Shown: positions 39,854 to 52,020, numbered from the stretch's first letter. The stretch is 64,000 nucleotides of DNA from Geotalea toluenoxydans JCM 15764 (GCF_001311985.1 NZ_BBCJ01000020.1:21384-85383); one strand, 5' to 3'. Program-made: numbers and translations. The notes: a model not told the origin generated them from the sequence alone.

Positions 39854-40838
39854 TCACTTGGCATAGCCTTCAAGCCGGAACCATTCTACTGCTTTTGCCA
39901 GGCGTCGGCTACAGAATTCTGCGGCAGTCCCAGTTCCTCGACAGCCTTGGAAGAGTCGAAGAACATGAACTTGCGTGCCATCTGCACGCCGGCCAGAGGT
40001 ATAAGCGGTTCCTTGCCGGTCAATGCCGCCAGTGCCTCGTTGGCGTACGCGGCAAAGAGAATGGGGTAGTAGGGGAGTCTGACCCTGGGCGCCGGGAGTC
40101 TGGTGATTTCCTCAAGGGAGGCGAATATCTGCTTCAGGCTCAGGTTCTTGTTCCCCAGGACGTATTTTTCGCCGATGCGCCCTTTTTGGGCAGCCAGGAT
40201 ATGGCCACGGCGCAATCTTCCACGTCAATGATGTTGAGGCCGGTATCCAGGTATGCCGGCATTTTGCCGTTGAGGAAATCGACGATAATTTTGCCGGTGG
40301 GGGTCGGCTTGATGTCAAGTCTACCGACCGGCGTGGACGGATTGACGATGACCAGCGGTAGTCCCTTGGCGATGAAGGATTCCGCTTCCCGCTCGGCGAG
40401 AAACTTGCTTTTCTTGTAATGACCGACCATGTCGGCAAGGCTTACCGGTGTCGACTCGTTACCCGGATTGCCATCGCCCGGATTGCCCAGGGTACCGACG
40501 CTGCTGGTGTAGACTACCTTGCTAACCTCGGCCTTGAGTGCGGCAGCAAGGACATTACGGGTACCGTTTACGTTGATCTCGTACATCTGCGACGGTTCTT
40601 TCGTCCATAGCCGGTAGTCGGCGGCGGCATGGAAAACCATATCGCAGCCCCTGATGCCCTTTTCCAGGGACTCAGGGGCACAGAGATCACCCTCGCATAT
40701 TTCAACGTCGAGCCCATTGATGTTGCTGCGGTCGGAGCCTGCCCTGGCCAGGGCCTTGACTGTAGCTCCGTCCTTCAATAGTTCCCTGACGATGCTTGCG
40801 CCTATGAAACCGGTTGCTCCGGTGACAAAAACTTTCAT
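39854..40838 (-). CDS. hpnA: Hopanoid-associated NAD-dependent sugar epimerase/dehydrogenase (two frameshifts)
   Basis: A 328-residue short-chain/extended dehydrogenase. Start ATG 40838 gives MKVFVTGATGFIGASIV with the NAD-binding GxxGxxG; an earlier in-frame ATG (40880) lies in the shc 3' end. The catalytic pattern is YTSSVGTLG followed by YKKSK. Breaks at 40203-40204 (GG for GGG on the + strand; repair VAHILAAQKGRIG) and 39901-39902 (repair VADALAKAVEWFRLEGYAK) carry the stop to 39854. HpnA homologues accompany squalene-hopene cyclase in many bacteria; the exact substrate is not established. Confidence 0.88.
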
Positions 40839-40863
40839 GGATCGAATCTGGTCTTGGACCTGG

Positions 40864-42926
40864 TTATTTGTTATGCTCACTGACCTGCATTTCGGCCCTT
40901 CCCCCCGTTTTCCGGCGGTAGGTGCCCAGTGCAGTGAGGGGGAAGCAGTTGCGGTAGATATGGTACTTGATCATGAAGAACTTTGGAAAACCGGTGCCGG
41001 TATAAAGGTCCTCATCAGGTGCCGTCGCTCTTCTGGGTGGCAAGCAGATACTGTACGCCCCGGGCGACGGCGCCAGAATTCTCTTCGCCGACAGCCATCA
41101 GTGCCAGTAGTGCCCAACCGGTTTGTGAGGCGGTGCTGGCGCCTATGCCCGCCAGTGACGAGTCATGATAGGATTCGCAGGTCTCGCCCCAGCCGCCGTC
41201 TATATTCTGTCGGGATTTCAACCAGTTAATGGCTTTCCTGATGTACGGTTGGTTGAGGTCTTCACCCATGGCGGAAAGCCCGCACAGAACGGACCAGGTG
41301 CCGTAAATGTAGTTTACTCCCCAGCGTCCCCACCAGCTGCCGTCCGGCTCCTGATTCCTCTTGATGAAATCCAGTGCCCTGACTGCAGGTGGGTAATCCT
41401 TGGCGTAGCGAATGTTCCCATGAGCTCCAACATCCGTCCGGTAAGGTCGACAGTGGGGGGTCGATAAGGGCTTCAAGGTCGGCAAAGGGGATCTTGTTCA
41501 ACAGGTACTTGGTGTTATCTTTGTCGAAGGCGCCCCAGCCGCCGTTCTTGCTCTGCATGCCCAGGCACCAGCTGATGCCGCGCTTGATGGCGGTGTCCAT
41601 TGATTTGCGGTCCTTGACGGCAACATCCTTGAGGGCCATCATGACAAAACCGGAGTCATCCACATCGGGATACCAGTCGTTGAGGAACTCGAAAGCCCAC
41701 CCTCCCGGCTCAAGCTCCGGCGATTTGACCTTCCAGTCTCCGGCCTTGCGGATCTCCTTGTCCAGAAGCCATTGTGCCGCCTTGACCAGCGCCGGGTGGT
41801 CGTTGGGTACATCTGAATCCACCAGCGCCTTCAATGCCAGCGCCGTATCCCAGACGGGCGAAATGCAGGACTGCAGTACAAGGCTGTCTTCGCTCTCGAT
41901 GCAGAAATTGTCCAGCGCCTCCAACCCCTTGGCCACGGCAGGGTGGTTGTTGGCGTACCCCAGACAGTGGAGGGCCAGGACCGAATTGAGCATGGCCGGC
42001 TGGATGCCGCCCCAGTCGCCGGTGATTTCCTGGTGTTCCAGTACCCAGTTCTCAGCTGTGAGCATTGCCTTTTTCTTGAAGGGGCGAATGGGGTTGCTTT
42101 CATATACCTTGAGGATGTGGTCGACGCCGATAAAGAAGTTCTTCCAGGTAAAAATGCCGTCTTCCTTGGTGAAGGTGTAGTCGATGGGGCTGGGGGGACG
42201 GACGTACAATTCCTGAACCCTGGAAGCCGGCGGCAGTTTACGCACTGGTCTCTCTGTCATGACGATTGACAGGGGGATGATGGTGGCTCGGGACCAGCTG
42301 GAAAGCTCATACATATTGAAATATGCCCAGTTTGGCAGCAGGATGAGCTCTATGGGCATGGATGGTACGCCGAACCAGGCGAACTCCCCGAAGAGGGCGA
42401 GGAAAATCTTGGTAAAGACGCGGGTTTTGATGATGCCGCCATTGTCGAGAATAAAGGCACGCGCCTTGACCATGGCCGGATGATCGGCCGGGTACCCGGC
42501 CAGCTTCAGGGCAAAATAGGCCTCGACGGTGGTTGAAAGATCACCGGGACCGCCGTAGTAGATGGTCCAGAATCCCTCTTCAGTCTGTTTGCTGAGGAGG
42601 TAGTTGGCCATTTTCCGCTCCCGTTCACGGTCGACAAGGTCCATGAAATGGTAGAGCATGACATATTCGGCAGTGATGGTGCAGTTTGATTCAAGCTCAG
42701 CCCACCAGTAACCGTCGGGAAGCTGTTCGCGGAAGAAGAAGTCGCGACTGTTTTCGATGGCGATATCCAGGGGGCTCTTCAGTTCTCCTTCTTTCTTTTT
42801 CCAGATGGAGGGGGGGAGGTGGTGTATCTTGGCACCTGTTTTGGGGGTCTGAACCGGCACGCTATCGGCTGTTTCGCCGTTAAAGGATGTTAGTGCATGT
42901 GATATGGGATGTTTACAAGGACTCAT
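40864..42926 (-). CDS. shc: Squalene-hopene cyclase (three frameshifts)
   Basis: A 688-residue membrane-associated cyclase that converts squalene to hopene/hopanol. The start ATG 42926 follows AAAAGGAGCATGG. Several QW-type repeats are visible (GDWGGIQPAM, NGGWGAFDKD, DGSWWGRWG, DGGWGETCES). The acid motif reads PDVDDSG where DXDDTA is usual. Breaks on the coding strand: a C run at 41455-41460 (six for seven), CG near 41409 (repair MGTFGYAKDY) and a two-base loss near 41016 (repair DGTWDEDLYTGTGFPKFF), after which the C-terminus ends SEHNK. It is the first gene of the - strand unit, 25 bases before hpnA. Confidence 0.94.
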
Positions 42927-43143
42927 TGCACACCATGCTCCTTTTTTCTCGTTAGTTTTTGCAAATTGTCCTTCAGATACAAGTTGGTATGAATAGCACA
43001 ATTTTGTGAAAAGGTATACCCTTAATCATGTTTCTGCCCGCCCTCCAATGATTCGAAGAGCCTCAGCCCTTGATGGCCGTGGTTGATTTCACCACGCGGC
43101 TGTGTTACATAAGCTTGATTGCTGTTTATCTTCAAGGAGATTT

Positions 43144-45835
43144 ATGAAAACGGAAAAAAGATTCAAAGGCCTTTTCGGTTTTGTTGCTGCATATCCCCGT
43201 GTCATTCTTGTTGTTGCCCTGCTCGGTTCCCTGTTCTCGGTAGTCTATACGGCAAAGAAGATGGAATTTCTTACCGGCCGCGATGACTGATGCCGAAAAA
43301 CACCGGCTATCATCAGGATTACCGCAACTGGCGCCAGGAATTCGGCGACATGGACGATATCGTCATCGTCATCGAAAGTGCCGACCAGGAGCGGGCGGCC
43401 CGTTTCGGTACCGCACTCTATGAAAAACTGGCTGCCGACAAGCAGCACTTCCAGGATGTTTTCTATCCTTTTGGTCTGGAGTTCTTCAGGAAGAATGGCC
43501 TGCTCTTCATGCCGGCGGAGGACGTCAAGGGCTTGCGGGAGAACCTGACCGCCCTGAAGCCGGTGCTCAAGGAATTGTCCGCCTCCCCGTCGGTACAGAC
43601 CCTCTTTACTTATCTTACCGGACAGATCGATGGCTATGTGCCAAAGGGAGCAGTTCTCCAGGCGCTGAAGCGCAACTGGGCAGTCTGACCTTCATGCTGG
43701 AAAAGCTCGGGATCGGTTTCAAGAGCTTTGGCGACAGCACAGCTACTCCACCCTCACTGGAAGAGTTCTTTTTTCAGGGGAAGGACGGTCAGGAATCTAG
43801 TTTCAGCAAGGCCGGAAAGATGCAGGTCATTACCGCTCTGCCGGTGAAGAACCAGGCAAGCTTCGTCCCTGCAGAAGAGGCGATCAAGGTCATCCGTGCC
43901 CATTTGGCAGAACTTCGCAATCAACCTCAATTCAAGGGTGTTTCTGCCGGTCTGACCGGCAACCCGGTTCTCGAACACGAGGAGATGAGCACCAGCCAGA
44001 GCGATATCGCCCTGGCCACCATCGTTTCCCTTGTCCTGACGGTGATCCTCCTTCTGGTCGCCTTCCGCGGGGTGCTCAATGTCGTTGCCGCCATGGTTTC
44101 GCTGGTGGTGGCCATCTGTCTTTCCTTCGGCTTTGCCACCCTGGCCATCGGGCACCTCAACATTCTCTCCATGGTCTTTGCCATCATGCTCATCGGCATC
44201 GGCATCGAATACGGCATTCAGCTGGTACTCCGCTACCAGGAGGAATTGACGGGAGGGGCTGAGCCGCTTGTCGCCATCGAGACAGGTGTGAGAAACAATG
44301 TCTGGGCCATCATCATGGCTGCGGCCACAGTTGCCGCAGCTTTCCTTACCTTCATCTTCACCGATTTCAAGGGCATTGCCGAGCTGGGTATCATTGCCGC
44401 CGGCGGCGTGGCCATCTGCGTCATCATAACCTTTACCGTGCTTCCGGCCATGCTGGTAGTTCTGGCCAGATATCGCAAAATCAAGGCGCCGGCAAATGGT
44501 TCAGGCCGTACCCTTAACTCCTCACCCCTGACTGAATCAGCCAAGCAGCTTCTTTTCGGCCATCCCAAGGCAGTGGTGGTCATTTCGGCAATTCTTTGTC
44601 TCGCCTCACTCTATCCCCTGTCGCAGATTACCTTCGATTATAACCTGATGAACCTCCAGGCCCGCGGGCTGGAGTCCGTAAAGTATGCCTACAAGCTGAT
44701 GCGCAACTCGGAAAATTCCGGCTATTTTGCCGTTGTAACGGCTGATTCGGCTGCAGATGCTGCGGCCAAGACCAAGGCGCTGGAGTCTTTGCCCACCGTC
44801 GACCACGTGGTCAGTTTCAATTCCTTCGTGCCGGAGGATCAGCAAGGGAAGATAACCGACCTGACAGCTCTGCGCAACGAACTCTCCGATATAAAGCCGG
44901 GCGAGTACGAGGAAGACTTGAGCCTTATGGAACTGCCAGAGGTTTTTGAAAACTTCCGCAATGCCGTGGCACGGCTGAAGACAAAGCTGGAACAGGAAGG
45001 CAAGCCGGAAGCAAAGCCGGTGGCTGCCTTCCTGACGACGCTGGATACCTTTTTCGCCAAGCTGGAAAAGGAGAAGGATCGCAACGCGGTGGGGATGCTC
45101 AAGGATTTTCAGGGTGGGATGTTTGCCGAGCTGCCCGAGAAGATCCAGTTCCTGAAGGCGACCCTCAATGCCGAGCCGGTAACCGTTGCTTCAATCCCCC
45201 GGGAGCTGAGAGACCGCTTTGTCGGCAAAACCGGCCGCTATATGCTGCAGGTGGTGCCCAAGCATGACATCTTCAACCGGGAGCCGCTCAAGGCATTCCT
45301 CGATGACGTGCGCAAGGTGGATATCCATGCCACCGGTGAACCGGTGATGGTTTACGAATCCATGACCATCATGCGCGACTCCTACATGAAGGCCTTTGTC
45401 TACGCCTTCATCGCCATCGTCCTTATCCTGCTCATTACCTTCAGGAGCATCAAGTTTGCGCTGATCGGGCTGGTACCGCTGGTGGTCGGAGTCCTCTTCA
45501 TGATCAGCGGCATGTGGCTGTTCGGCATCAACTTCAATTCGGCCAATATCATCGTCATGCCGCTGGTCCTGGGGATCGCGGTCGACTCGGGCATATACAT
45601 CATCAACCGCTTCCGCCGCGAGGACGGCTCGGCAACGGCGGTGGTAACCAGCAGCACCGGCGTCGGCGTCATTCTCAATACCCTGACCATCATGGCCAGC
45701 TTCGGTGCGCTCATGGTGGCCCACCACCAGGGGGTTTTCAGTATCGGCGCCGTCATGTCCCTGGGGATGGTTGCCTGTCAGCTGGCTTTTATTATCACGC
45801 TGCCGGCGGTGCTTACTCTGGTGGGTAAGAAGTAG
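43144..45835 (+). CDS. hpnN: Hopanoid transporter, RND/MMPL family (two frameshifts)
   Basis: An 897-residue RND-type inner-membrane transporter of the HpnN group, which moves hopanoids toward the outer membrane. ATG 43144 follows CAAGGAGATTT. A first helix (VAAYPRVILVVALLGSLFSV) is followed by a long periplasmic loop, a helix bundle with LIGIGIEYGIQLVLRYQE (about residues 330-440), a second loop and a second bundle with VLGIAVDSGIYIINRFRRE. The two related halves and GIEYG/AVDSG signatures are typical. Breaks: C for CC at 43287 (repair GRDDLMPKNTG) and T for TT at 43677 (repair KRNLGSLTFMLEKL). It is divergent from shc with 217 bases between. Confidence 0.92.
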
Positions 45836-46146
45836 GGGGGATAGCGGCTCCGATAAAAGTCCATCTGCTGCCGCCCTCACCCAATCCCTCTCCCAGAGGG
45901 AGAGGACAAGGCATGCTCTCCCCCTTTGGGGGAGAGATAGAGAGAGGGACTGCTGCGGGCCACAGCGCTCAACGTAGCGCTGCTACGCCTCGCACCGTGG
46001 TCCTCGCAAGCCTTGCAGCTGGAGCTTTTCTCGAAGCCGGCATTTTTTCAGATTCGAAGGCAGAGACCCTGCATGGTTCGCAGCTGTGGCGACCGAACGA
46101 ACGGACGAAGTCGCGGCAGATAGAGGCGGTTAGATTGAACGATAGT
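45836..46146. repeat. Intergenic region with several hairpins
   Basis: About 310 bases between hpnN and the methyltransferase gene. Inverted repeats: CCCTCTCCCAGAGGGAGAGG (45887-45906), CTCTCCCCCTTTGGGGGAGAG (45915-45935) and CAGCGCT-CAACGT-AGCGCTG (45963-45982). The first two resemble dispersed purine-rich intergenic repeats common in bacterial genomes. No gene is convincing; the frame open from 45913 joins the methyltransferase only by chance. Confidence 0.55.
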
Positions 46147-46700
46147 ATGGGAAGTGCAGTAGGTCTTAGCCACATCTTGTTGCGGGAGCGGGTCAAACCT
46201 GGCGACCGGGTGGTGGATGCCACCTGCGGCAATGGCCACGACACGCTGTTCCTTGCTGGACTGGTCGAGGCCGAGGGAGCTGTCTTCGCCTTTGACGTTC
46301 AGGAACTGGCGTTGGAGAAAACAGGCTGCTGCTGGAGGAAAACAGGTGTCTTGACCGGGTGCAACTGTTTCATGCCGGCCATCAAGAGCTGGCGGCATAT
46401 GTGCCCGACCCGGTGCAGGCGGTGGTCTTCAATCTGGGATATCTCCCCGGAAGTGATAAAAGCTGTATCACCAGAGCGGCCACAACTCTTGCCGCCCTCG
46501 AGCAGGCTTCGTATCTAGTCGTATCGGGCGGGGTCATTGTCGTGGTTGTCTACCCGGGACATGACGGGGGCGGAGAAGAAGCGGCTGCCGTAGAAGACTG
46601 GGCGCGATCCCTGCCGCGATCCTTCAGTGCCTGGTGCAGCAGGCAGGTGAACCGCTCATCGGCAGCACCCTATGTTGTCCTGGCTGCAAAAGTTTCTTGA
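46147..46700 (+). CDS. YtqB-type SAM-dependent methyltransferase (frameshifted)
   Basis: A 184-residue class I methyltransferase (rRNA methylase-like, YtqB/PF06962 type). The start is taken as ATG 46147 (MGSAVGLSHILLRERV); TTG 46135 is possible. Motif I is VVDATCGNGHDTLFLA, and VFNLGYLPGSDK is the motif IV region (NxGYLPG is distinctive for this family). C for CC at 46326 breaks the frame; repair gives EKTGLLLEENRCLDRVQLF. The end APYVVLAAKVS fits the family. YtqB homologues have been linked to tRNA wobble-uridine methylation (MnmM). It sits between hpnN and hpnI, though a hopanoid role is not implied. Confidence 0.85.
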
Positions 46701-46878
46701 GCACCTTACCGGCATCGGTCATGCCATGCGCCGTGCCGTCGCCCGATAACCTTGAAAAGCAGGCGGGTGTCAAGACGCTGGTGGTAATTCCTGTGGTCGA
46801 GGGGCTTGCCGACCAGATCAGTCGGGACGACGCCGATTATTTCCTTTATCCTTAACGCTGTTACTTAAGGGGCTTCTG

Positions 46879-48014
46879 ATGGTTTTCGCCATTCTCCCAT
46901 TTATTATCATCGCCCCACCGCTGGTTTACGTTCTGCTTTCCCTTTGGTGTGGCTGGTCATACTTTGACCGGAAAAAGGAGGTTGCCAAAACATTGCCGCC
47001 GGTGACCATCCTCAAGCCGGTCAAGGGGATGGATGCGGAGAGTTTTGCCAATTTTGCCTCCTTTTGCACCCAGGATTACCCGTGTTTTCAGATGGTGTTT
47101 GCAGTTGCCTCCGCATCGGACCCGGTTGTGCCGGTGGTCAAGAGGCTGATGAGCGAATTCCCGGCCATCGACATGGAGTTGGTGGTGGACGAGCGGATCT
47201 ACGGTCCGAATTACAAGGTCTGCAACCTGATCAACGCCTTTCCCAGGGCAAAACATGACATCATCATTGTCTGTGACAGCGACATTCGCGTCGGAAAGAA
47301 TTATCTCAAGGAAGCATGCTCTTCTTTCAGCGATCCGCAGGTTGGACTGGTGACCTCACTGTACCGGACGACCGGCGTTATGGGGGCTGCCAGTGCCATC
47401 GAGGCCATGGCTTTACCTCCGAGATGGTGCCGAATGTGATGGTGGCCCTCCGGCTGGAAGGCCTTTCCTTCGCCCTTGGCGCTTCCATGGCGGTGAGACG
47501 TGAGGCGCTGGAAAAGATCGGCGGTTTTCGAGCACTGGTGGATTACCTGGCCGACGACTACCAGCTGGGCAACAAGGTCCATCGTGCCGGGTACCGTCTG
47601 GTGCTGTCCGACTACTACGTCGAAAGCATCCTGCACTGTGAATCCCTGAAGAACATTCTCTCCCGCCAGCTGCGCTGGGCCCGCACCATGCGGGTCAGCC
47701 GCCCGGGTGGCTACTTTGCTTCCGGCATCACCCAGCCTTTTCCCGCTGCACTCATTGCCCTTTGCCTGTCCGGTTTTTCTGCCGCCGGCCTTGCAGCTGC
47801 CGCAATCCTTTACGGATGCCGTTCCCTGGTGGCCCTCATCTACAGCCGCTCCTTCGTCGGTGACCGGATTTTTCCCCGCTGGCTCTGGCTACTCCCCCTG
47901 CGGGATCTCTTCGCCTTTTCCACCTGGGCACTCTCCTTTCTCGGCAATCGGGTCAGCTGGCGTGGGCACATCTTTCGCCTCCTGCCTGGCGGCAGGATTG
48001 AAGAAGACCGGTAA
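46879..48014 (+). CDS. hpnI: Hopanoid glycosyltransferase, ceramide glucosyltransferase-like (frameshifted)
   Basis: A 378-residue membrane glycosyltransferase (GT21-like). An N-terminal helix (ILPFIIIAPPLVYVLLSLW) leads to the GT-A domain with PPVTILKPVKGMD, DSDIRVGKNYL (the DxD-like metal site) and the acceptor motif QLRWARTMR (Q/RxxRW). Two or three C-terminal helices follow. At 47409-47410 GG should be GGG (repair AIEAMGFTSEMVP). HpnI adds N-acetylglucosamine to bacteriohopanetetrol before HpnK and HpnJ act; those two are not in the window, so a different sugar head group is possible. Confidence 0.88.
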
Positions 48015-48157
48015 CTGCATAATATTCCCGTTGGCTCCTCAACCAAGAAGTTCTCCCGGCCGGAATGCCGTTCGCCCCATATCTGTTATAATCTACTGGT
48101 TTCAATCTCAAATCTCTTTCCATCGGCAATTATGACTTTCGGCACGAGGCACTGGTC

Positions 48158-50220
48158 ATGACTACCCCACCACTTGCCCGGATCCGCAACATCGGCATCA
48201 TTTCCCACATCGATGCAGGAAAAACCACCGTTTCCGAGCGTATCCTCTATTACACCGGCGAGATTCACAAGATGGGGGAGGTCCACGACGGGGAGGCGGT
48301 CATGGACTGGATGCCCCAGGAGCAGGAGCGAGGCATTACCATCACCGCCACCGCCAGCAGCTGCTACTGGCGGGACTGTCGCATCAACCTGATCGATACG
48401 CCGGGGCACATCGACTTTACCATCGAGGTGGAGCGAAGCATGCGGGTGCTGGATGGGGGGATAGCCATCCTGAGCGCCGTGGAAGGGGTCCAGCCCCAGA
48501 CCGAATCCGTATGGCGCCAGGCAGATCGCTACCGGGTTCCCCGCATCTGCTTCATCAACAAAATGGACCGCATCGGTGCCGACTTCACGGCGGTCCTGAC
48601 GGCGATGGAATCCCGGCTCAAGGCTCGGGTGGTGCCGGTGCAGCTTCCTTTGGGCAACGAGGCGGATTTCTCGGGGGTGATAGACCTCCTGAAAGAGGAG
48701 CTGGTTCTTTTCAGTGATGCTGATCAGGGGATGACTGTGGAGCGGCTGCCAATACCTCCGGAATATCTTGAAGAAGCGACGATGGCCCGCAATCTGGTGG
48801 TGGAAGCGGCAGCCGATTTCGACGATGCTGTTCTTGCCGACTATCTCGCCGGGGTAAAGCTTCCTGCAGAGCGACTGCTTCCTGCCCTGAGAACGGCGAC
48901 CCTCTCCTGCAGCATATGCCTGGTATTTTGTGGGGCTGCCTTGCGCAACAAAGGCATTCAGCCTCTCCTTGACGGGGTGGTCGATTTTCTTCCCTCTCCA
49001 TCGGATGTTCCGCCGGTCAGGGGGCTGACTGGGGGAGGGGATGCCGTGACCCTTTCCTGTGACCCGGCATCTCCCCTGGTTGCCTTTGCGTTCAAAGTGC
49101 TTGCCGAAGAAGGTCGCAGATTGACCTTTCTGCGTATTTATTCCGGCTCGCTGCGTAACGGTTCAACGATCTTCAATAGCAGCAGAGGCGCTTTTGAGCG
49201 GGCTGATCGTCTCTTTCACATGCACGCCCACAAACGGGAGCAGATCACAGAGGCTGCTGCGGGCGACATTGTTGCCGTAACCGGTATGAAAAAGACTCTT
49301 ACGGGAGATACCCTTTGCGAATTCCACCATCGATTGATTCTCGATGGTCTTGCCGTCCCGGAGCCGGTGGTGTCTGTGGCGGTTGAGGCAAAAGGAGCCG
49401 AAGATCGGGAACGGCTTCCTGGAGCCCTGGAGAAGCTTCAGTGGGAAGATCCCACTTTTCGCGTCCACGAGGACGCAGAGACCGGCCAGACCATTCTCAC
49501 CGGCATGGGAGAACTCCACCTGGAGATAATTACCGACAGGCTGACACGGAATATGGCATCACCGTCAAGACCGGCCCGCCGCGGGTCATGTACCGGGAAA
49601 CCCTTCGCCAGCCGGTTACCTGGCGGGAAACATTCAGCCAGGAGGTCAATGGGCGGCTGCAGAAAGGGGAGGTGTTGTTGTCCCTTCGCCCATTGCCGCG
49701 CGGAGAAGGTCTGCGGATTATTCTCCCGCCCCCGGAAGGCTTGCCATTACCCCCAGAGATGCGTGTTGCCCTTGAGGAAAGCCTGCGCCATGTCTGTGCA
49801 TCAGGCGTCCGAACCGGATATCCCTTTGCCGATCTGGAAGTTCAGGCAGTGGAGGTTCCTTTCGAGCCCGGTGTCACCACAGAGCTGGGGATCAAGGCTG
49901 CTGCCCATCGCGGTTTTACTCTGGCGGCACAACAAGCTTCACCCGTTGTCCTTGAGCCGGTGATGGCCCTTGAAATCATTACCCCTGCCGAACATGCCGG
50001 TCGGGTTCTGGGGCAGATCCAGCAGAAGCGTGGCCGGGTCGAAGGACTGGCAGGGGCGTCGGAGAACGAGGTGATCCATGCCCAGGTTCCCCTGTCGGAG
50101 ATGTTCGGCTACATGACCGAGTTGCGTAGTGCCACCAAGGGCATGGGGAGTTTTACCATGCAGTTTGATCATTTCCAGGTGGCAAACGATGAGATCCAGA
50201 AAGGCTTTGGTCTGGTATAA
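48158..50220 (+). CDS. Elongation factor G paralogue (frameshifted)
   Basis: A 687-residue translational GTPase. G motifs: SHIDAGKTT (G1), the RGITIT switch I segment (G2), DTPGHIDF (G3), NKMD (G4). Domains II-V follow, including the [16 protein letters not shown] segment. GG at 49548-49549 should be GGG; repair gives [16 protein letters not shown]. The C-terminal domains end at 50220 with EIQKGFGLV. It differs from the usual fusA product in several loops and is not in the str operon, so it is probably the second EF-G (EF-G2-like) found in many delta-proteobacteria; its role in ordinary elongation, recycling or stress is unknown. Confidence 0.9.
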
Positions 50221-50276
50221 TTTGAGGATACGGCGCGGATTACATAAACATGGCGATTCAGAGTCTTGGAGGTCAT

Positions 50277-51900
50277 ATGAGTTTGCAAGAAGGAATGACT
50301 GGACTGTTTCCTGCTGAGGCCGAAATCCCGGTAAATTACCGGCTGTCTGAACCGGTGGAGATGAACAGGTTCCTGCTCAACGGTGAGCTCCGCAGATGGG
50401 AAGGACCGATGCAGGAGGTCTTTTCGCCGGTCTGCGTGCGGAACGGTGCTGATTTGTCGCGCAAGATGATTGGCAGGTTCCCGGTCATGACAGAGGGGGA
50501 TGCACTGGCCGCGCTTGCAGCAGCTGTGGAGGCCTATGATTCCGGTCGGGGCAATTGGCCGACCATGCCGGTGGCCGCCCGAATTGAGTGCATCCAGGAA
50601 TTCGCCTGGCGCATGAAGGAAAAAAGGGGCGAGGTGGTCAGGCTGCTCATGTGGGAGATCGGCAAGTCTCTCAAGGATTCTGAAAAGGAATTCGACCGGA
50701 CGGTGGATTACATTATCGATACCATTGATGCCCTGAAGGAACTGGACCGGGTTTCATCACGATTCGTCGTGCAGCAGGGAATCATCGGCCAGATCCGCCG
50801 CTCGCCCTTGGGGGTGACCCTGTGCATGGGACCATACAACTATCCCCTGAACGAAACGTTCACTACCCTCATTCCGGCCCTGATCATGGGTAATACGGTG
50901 CTGCTCAAACCCCCGCGCCACGGCATTCTGCTGTTTTCCCCGCTGCTGGAGGCTTTTCACGAGTCATTCCCGCCAGGTGGTCAACACACTCTTCGGCGCC
51001 GGCAGGACCATTACTCCGCCGCTGATGTCGTCGGGCAAGGTGGATGTGCTTGCCTTTATCGGTTCCAGCAAGGCTGCCGATGCCCTGCAGAAGGAACATC
51101 CCAAAATGCACCGGCTGCGCTCGGTACTGGGGTTGGAGGCGAAGAACCCTGCCATCATCCTTCCCGATGCGGACCTGGAGATGTCGGTGGAGGAATGCCT
51201 GGTGGGCAGTCTCTCCTTTAACGGCCAACGCTGTACGGCCATAAAGATCATCTTTGTGCATCGATCCATTGCCGAAAAGTTCGTCACCCGGTTTGCCCAG
51301 GCCATTTCGGCGCTCAACTGCGGCATGCCCTGGGAGCCGGGGGTGGTGATAACCCCGTTGCCCCAGCATGGTAAGCCGGAATATCTTGCGGGACTGGTTG
51401 CCGATGCAACCCGGCATGGCGCCGAGGTGGTCAATGAAGGGGGAGGGCAGGTCAACGAGACCTTCTTTTATCCCGCTTTGCTGTACCCGGTGAATGCCCG
51501 GATGCGGATCTACACGGAGGAGCAATTCGGGCCGGTAATACCGGTGCTTCCCTTCAGCGACATCTCCATTCCCATCGAATATATAACCGCTTCGGAATAT
51601 GGGCAGCAGGTGAGTATTTTCGGCCATGGGACAACCGAATTGGCCAACCTGATCGATCCGCTGGTCAACCAGGTCTCAAGGGTGAATATTAACAGCCAGT
51701 GTCAACGGGGACCCGACATCTTTCCCTTTACCGGGCGCAAGGATTCGGCGGTGGGCACCCTTTCCGTTTCCGATGCGTTGCGCGCCTTTTCCATTCGAGC
51801 TCTGGTTGCGGCAAGGGATTCCGATCAGAACAAGGAGATCATCCGTAACATCGTCCGTGAAGGGAAATCAAACTTTCTATCCACAGATTTCATTCTGTGA
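50277..51900 (+). CDS. gapN: NADP-dependent glyceraldehyde-3-phosphate dehydrogenase-like aldehyde dehydrogenase (frameshifted)
   Basis: A 541-residue aldehyde dehydrogenase of the non-phosphorylating GAPDH (GapN) group, oxidising glyceraldehyde 3-phosphate to 3-phosphoglycerate. ATG 50277 is chosen for TTGGAGGTCAT just upstream, over ATG 50250. Motifs: [31 protein letters not shown] (general base Glu) and [10 protein letters not shown] (catalytic Cys); the C-terminus [20 protein letters not shown] is characteristic of GapN. Two G are missing at 50976-50977; restoring them gives [16 protein letters not shown]. No operon partners are clear. Confidence 0.85.
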
Positions 51901-52020
51901 GGCTATGATTCCACCGCTACGACAGTTGCAGCAGGCATAAACAGGGCTATAATGAGGATATGGAATGTTTGACGGCATCGATTGATCCGTTCATCAAATG
52001 CAATGACAAAGGAGGTTTTT

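Noticed and set aside
45913..46146. N-terminal extension of the methyltransferase gene from 45913
   Set aside because: It reads through intergenic hairpins into low-complexity residues; family members start near MGSAVGLSHILL.
46697..46855. 52-codon frame between the methyltransferase and hpnI
   Set aside because: It starts at a TTG overlapping the methyltransferase stop, has no ribosome site and no recognisable family. It may be real (the tail VKTLVVIPVVEGLADQI looks protein-like), but the evidence is too thin.
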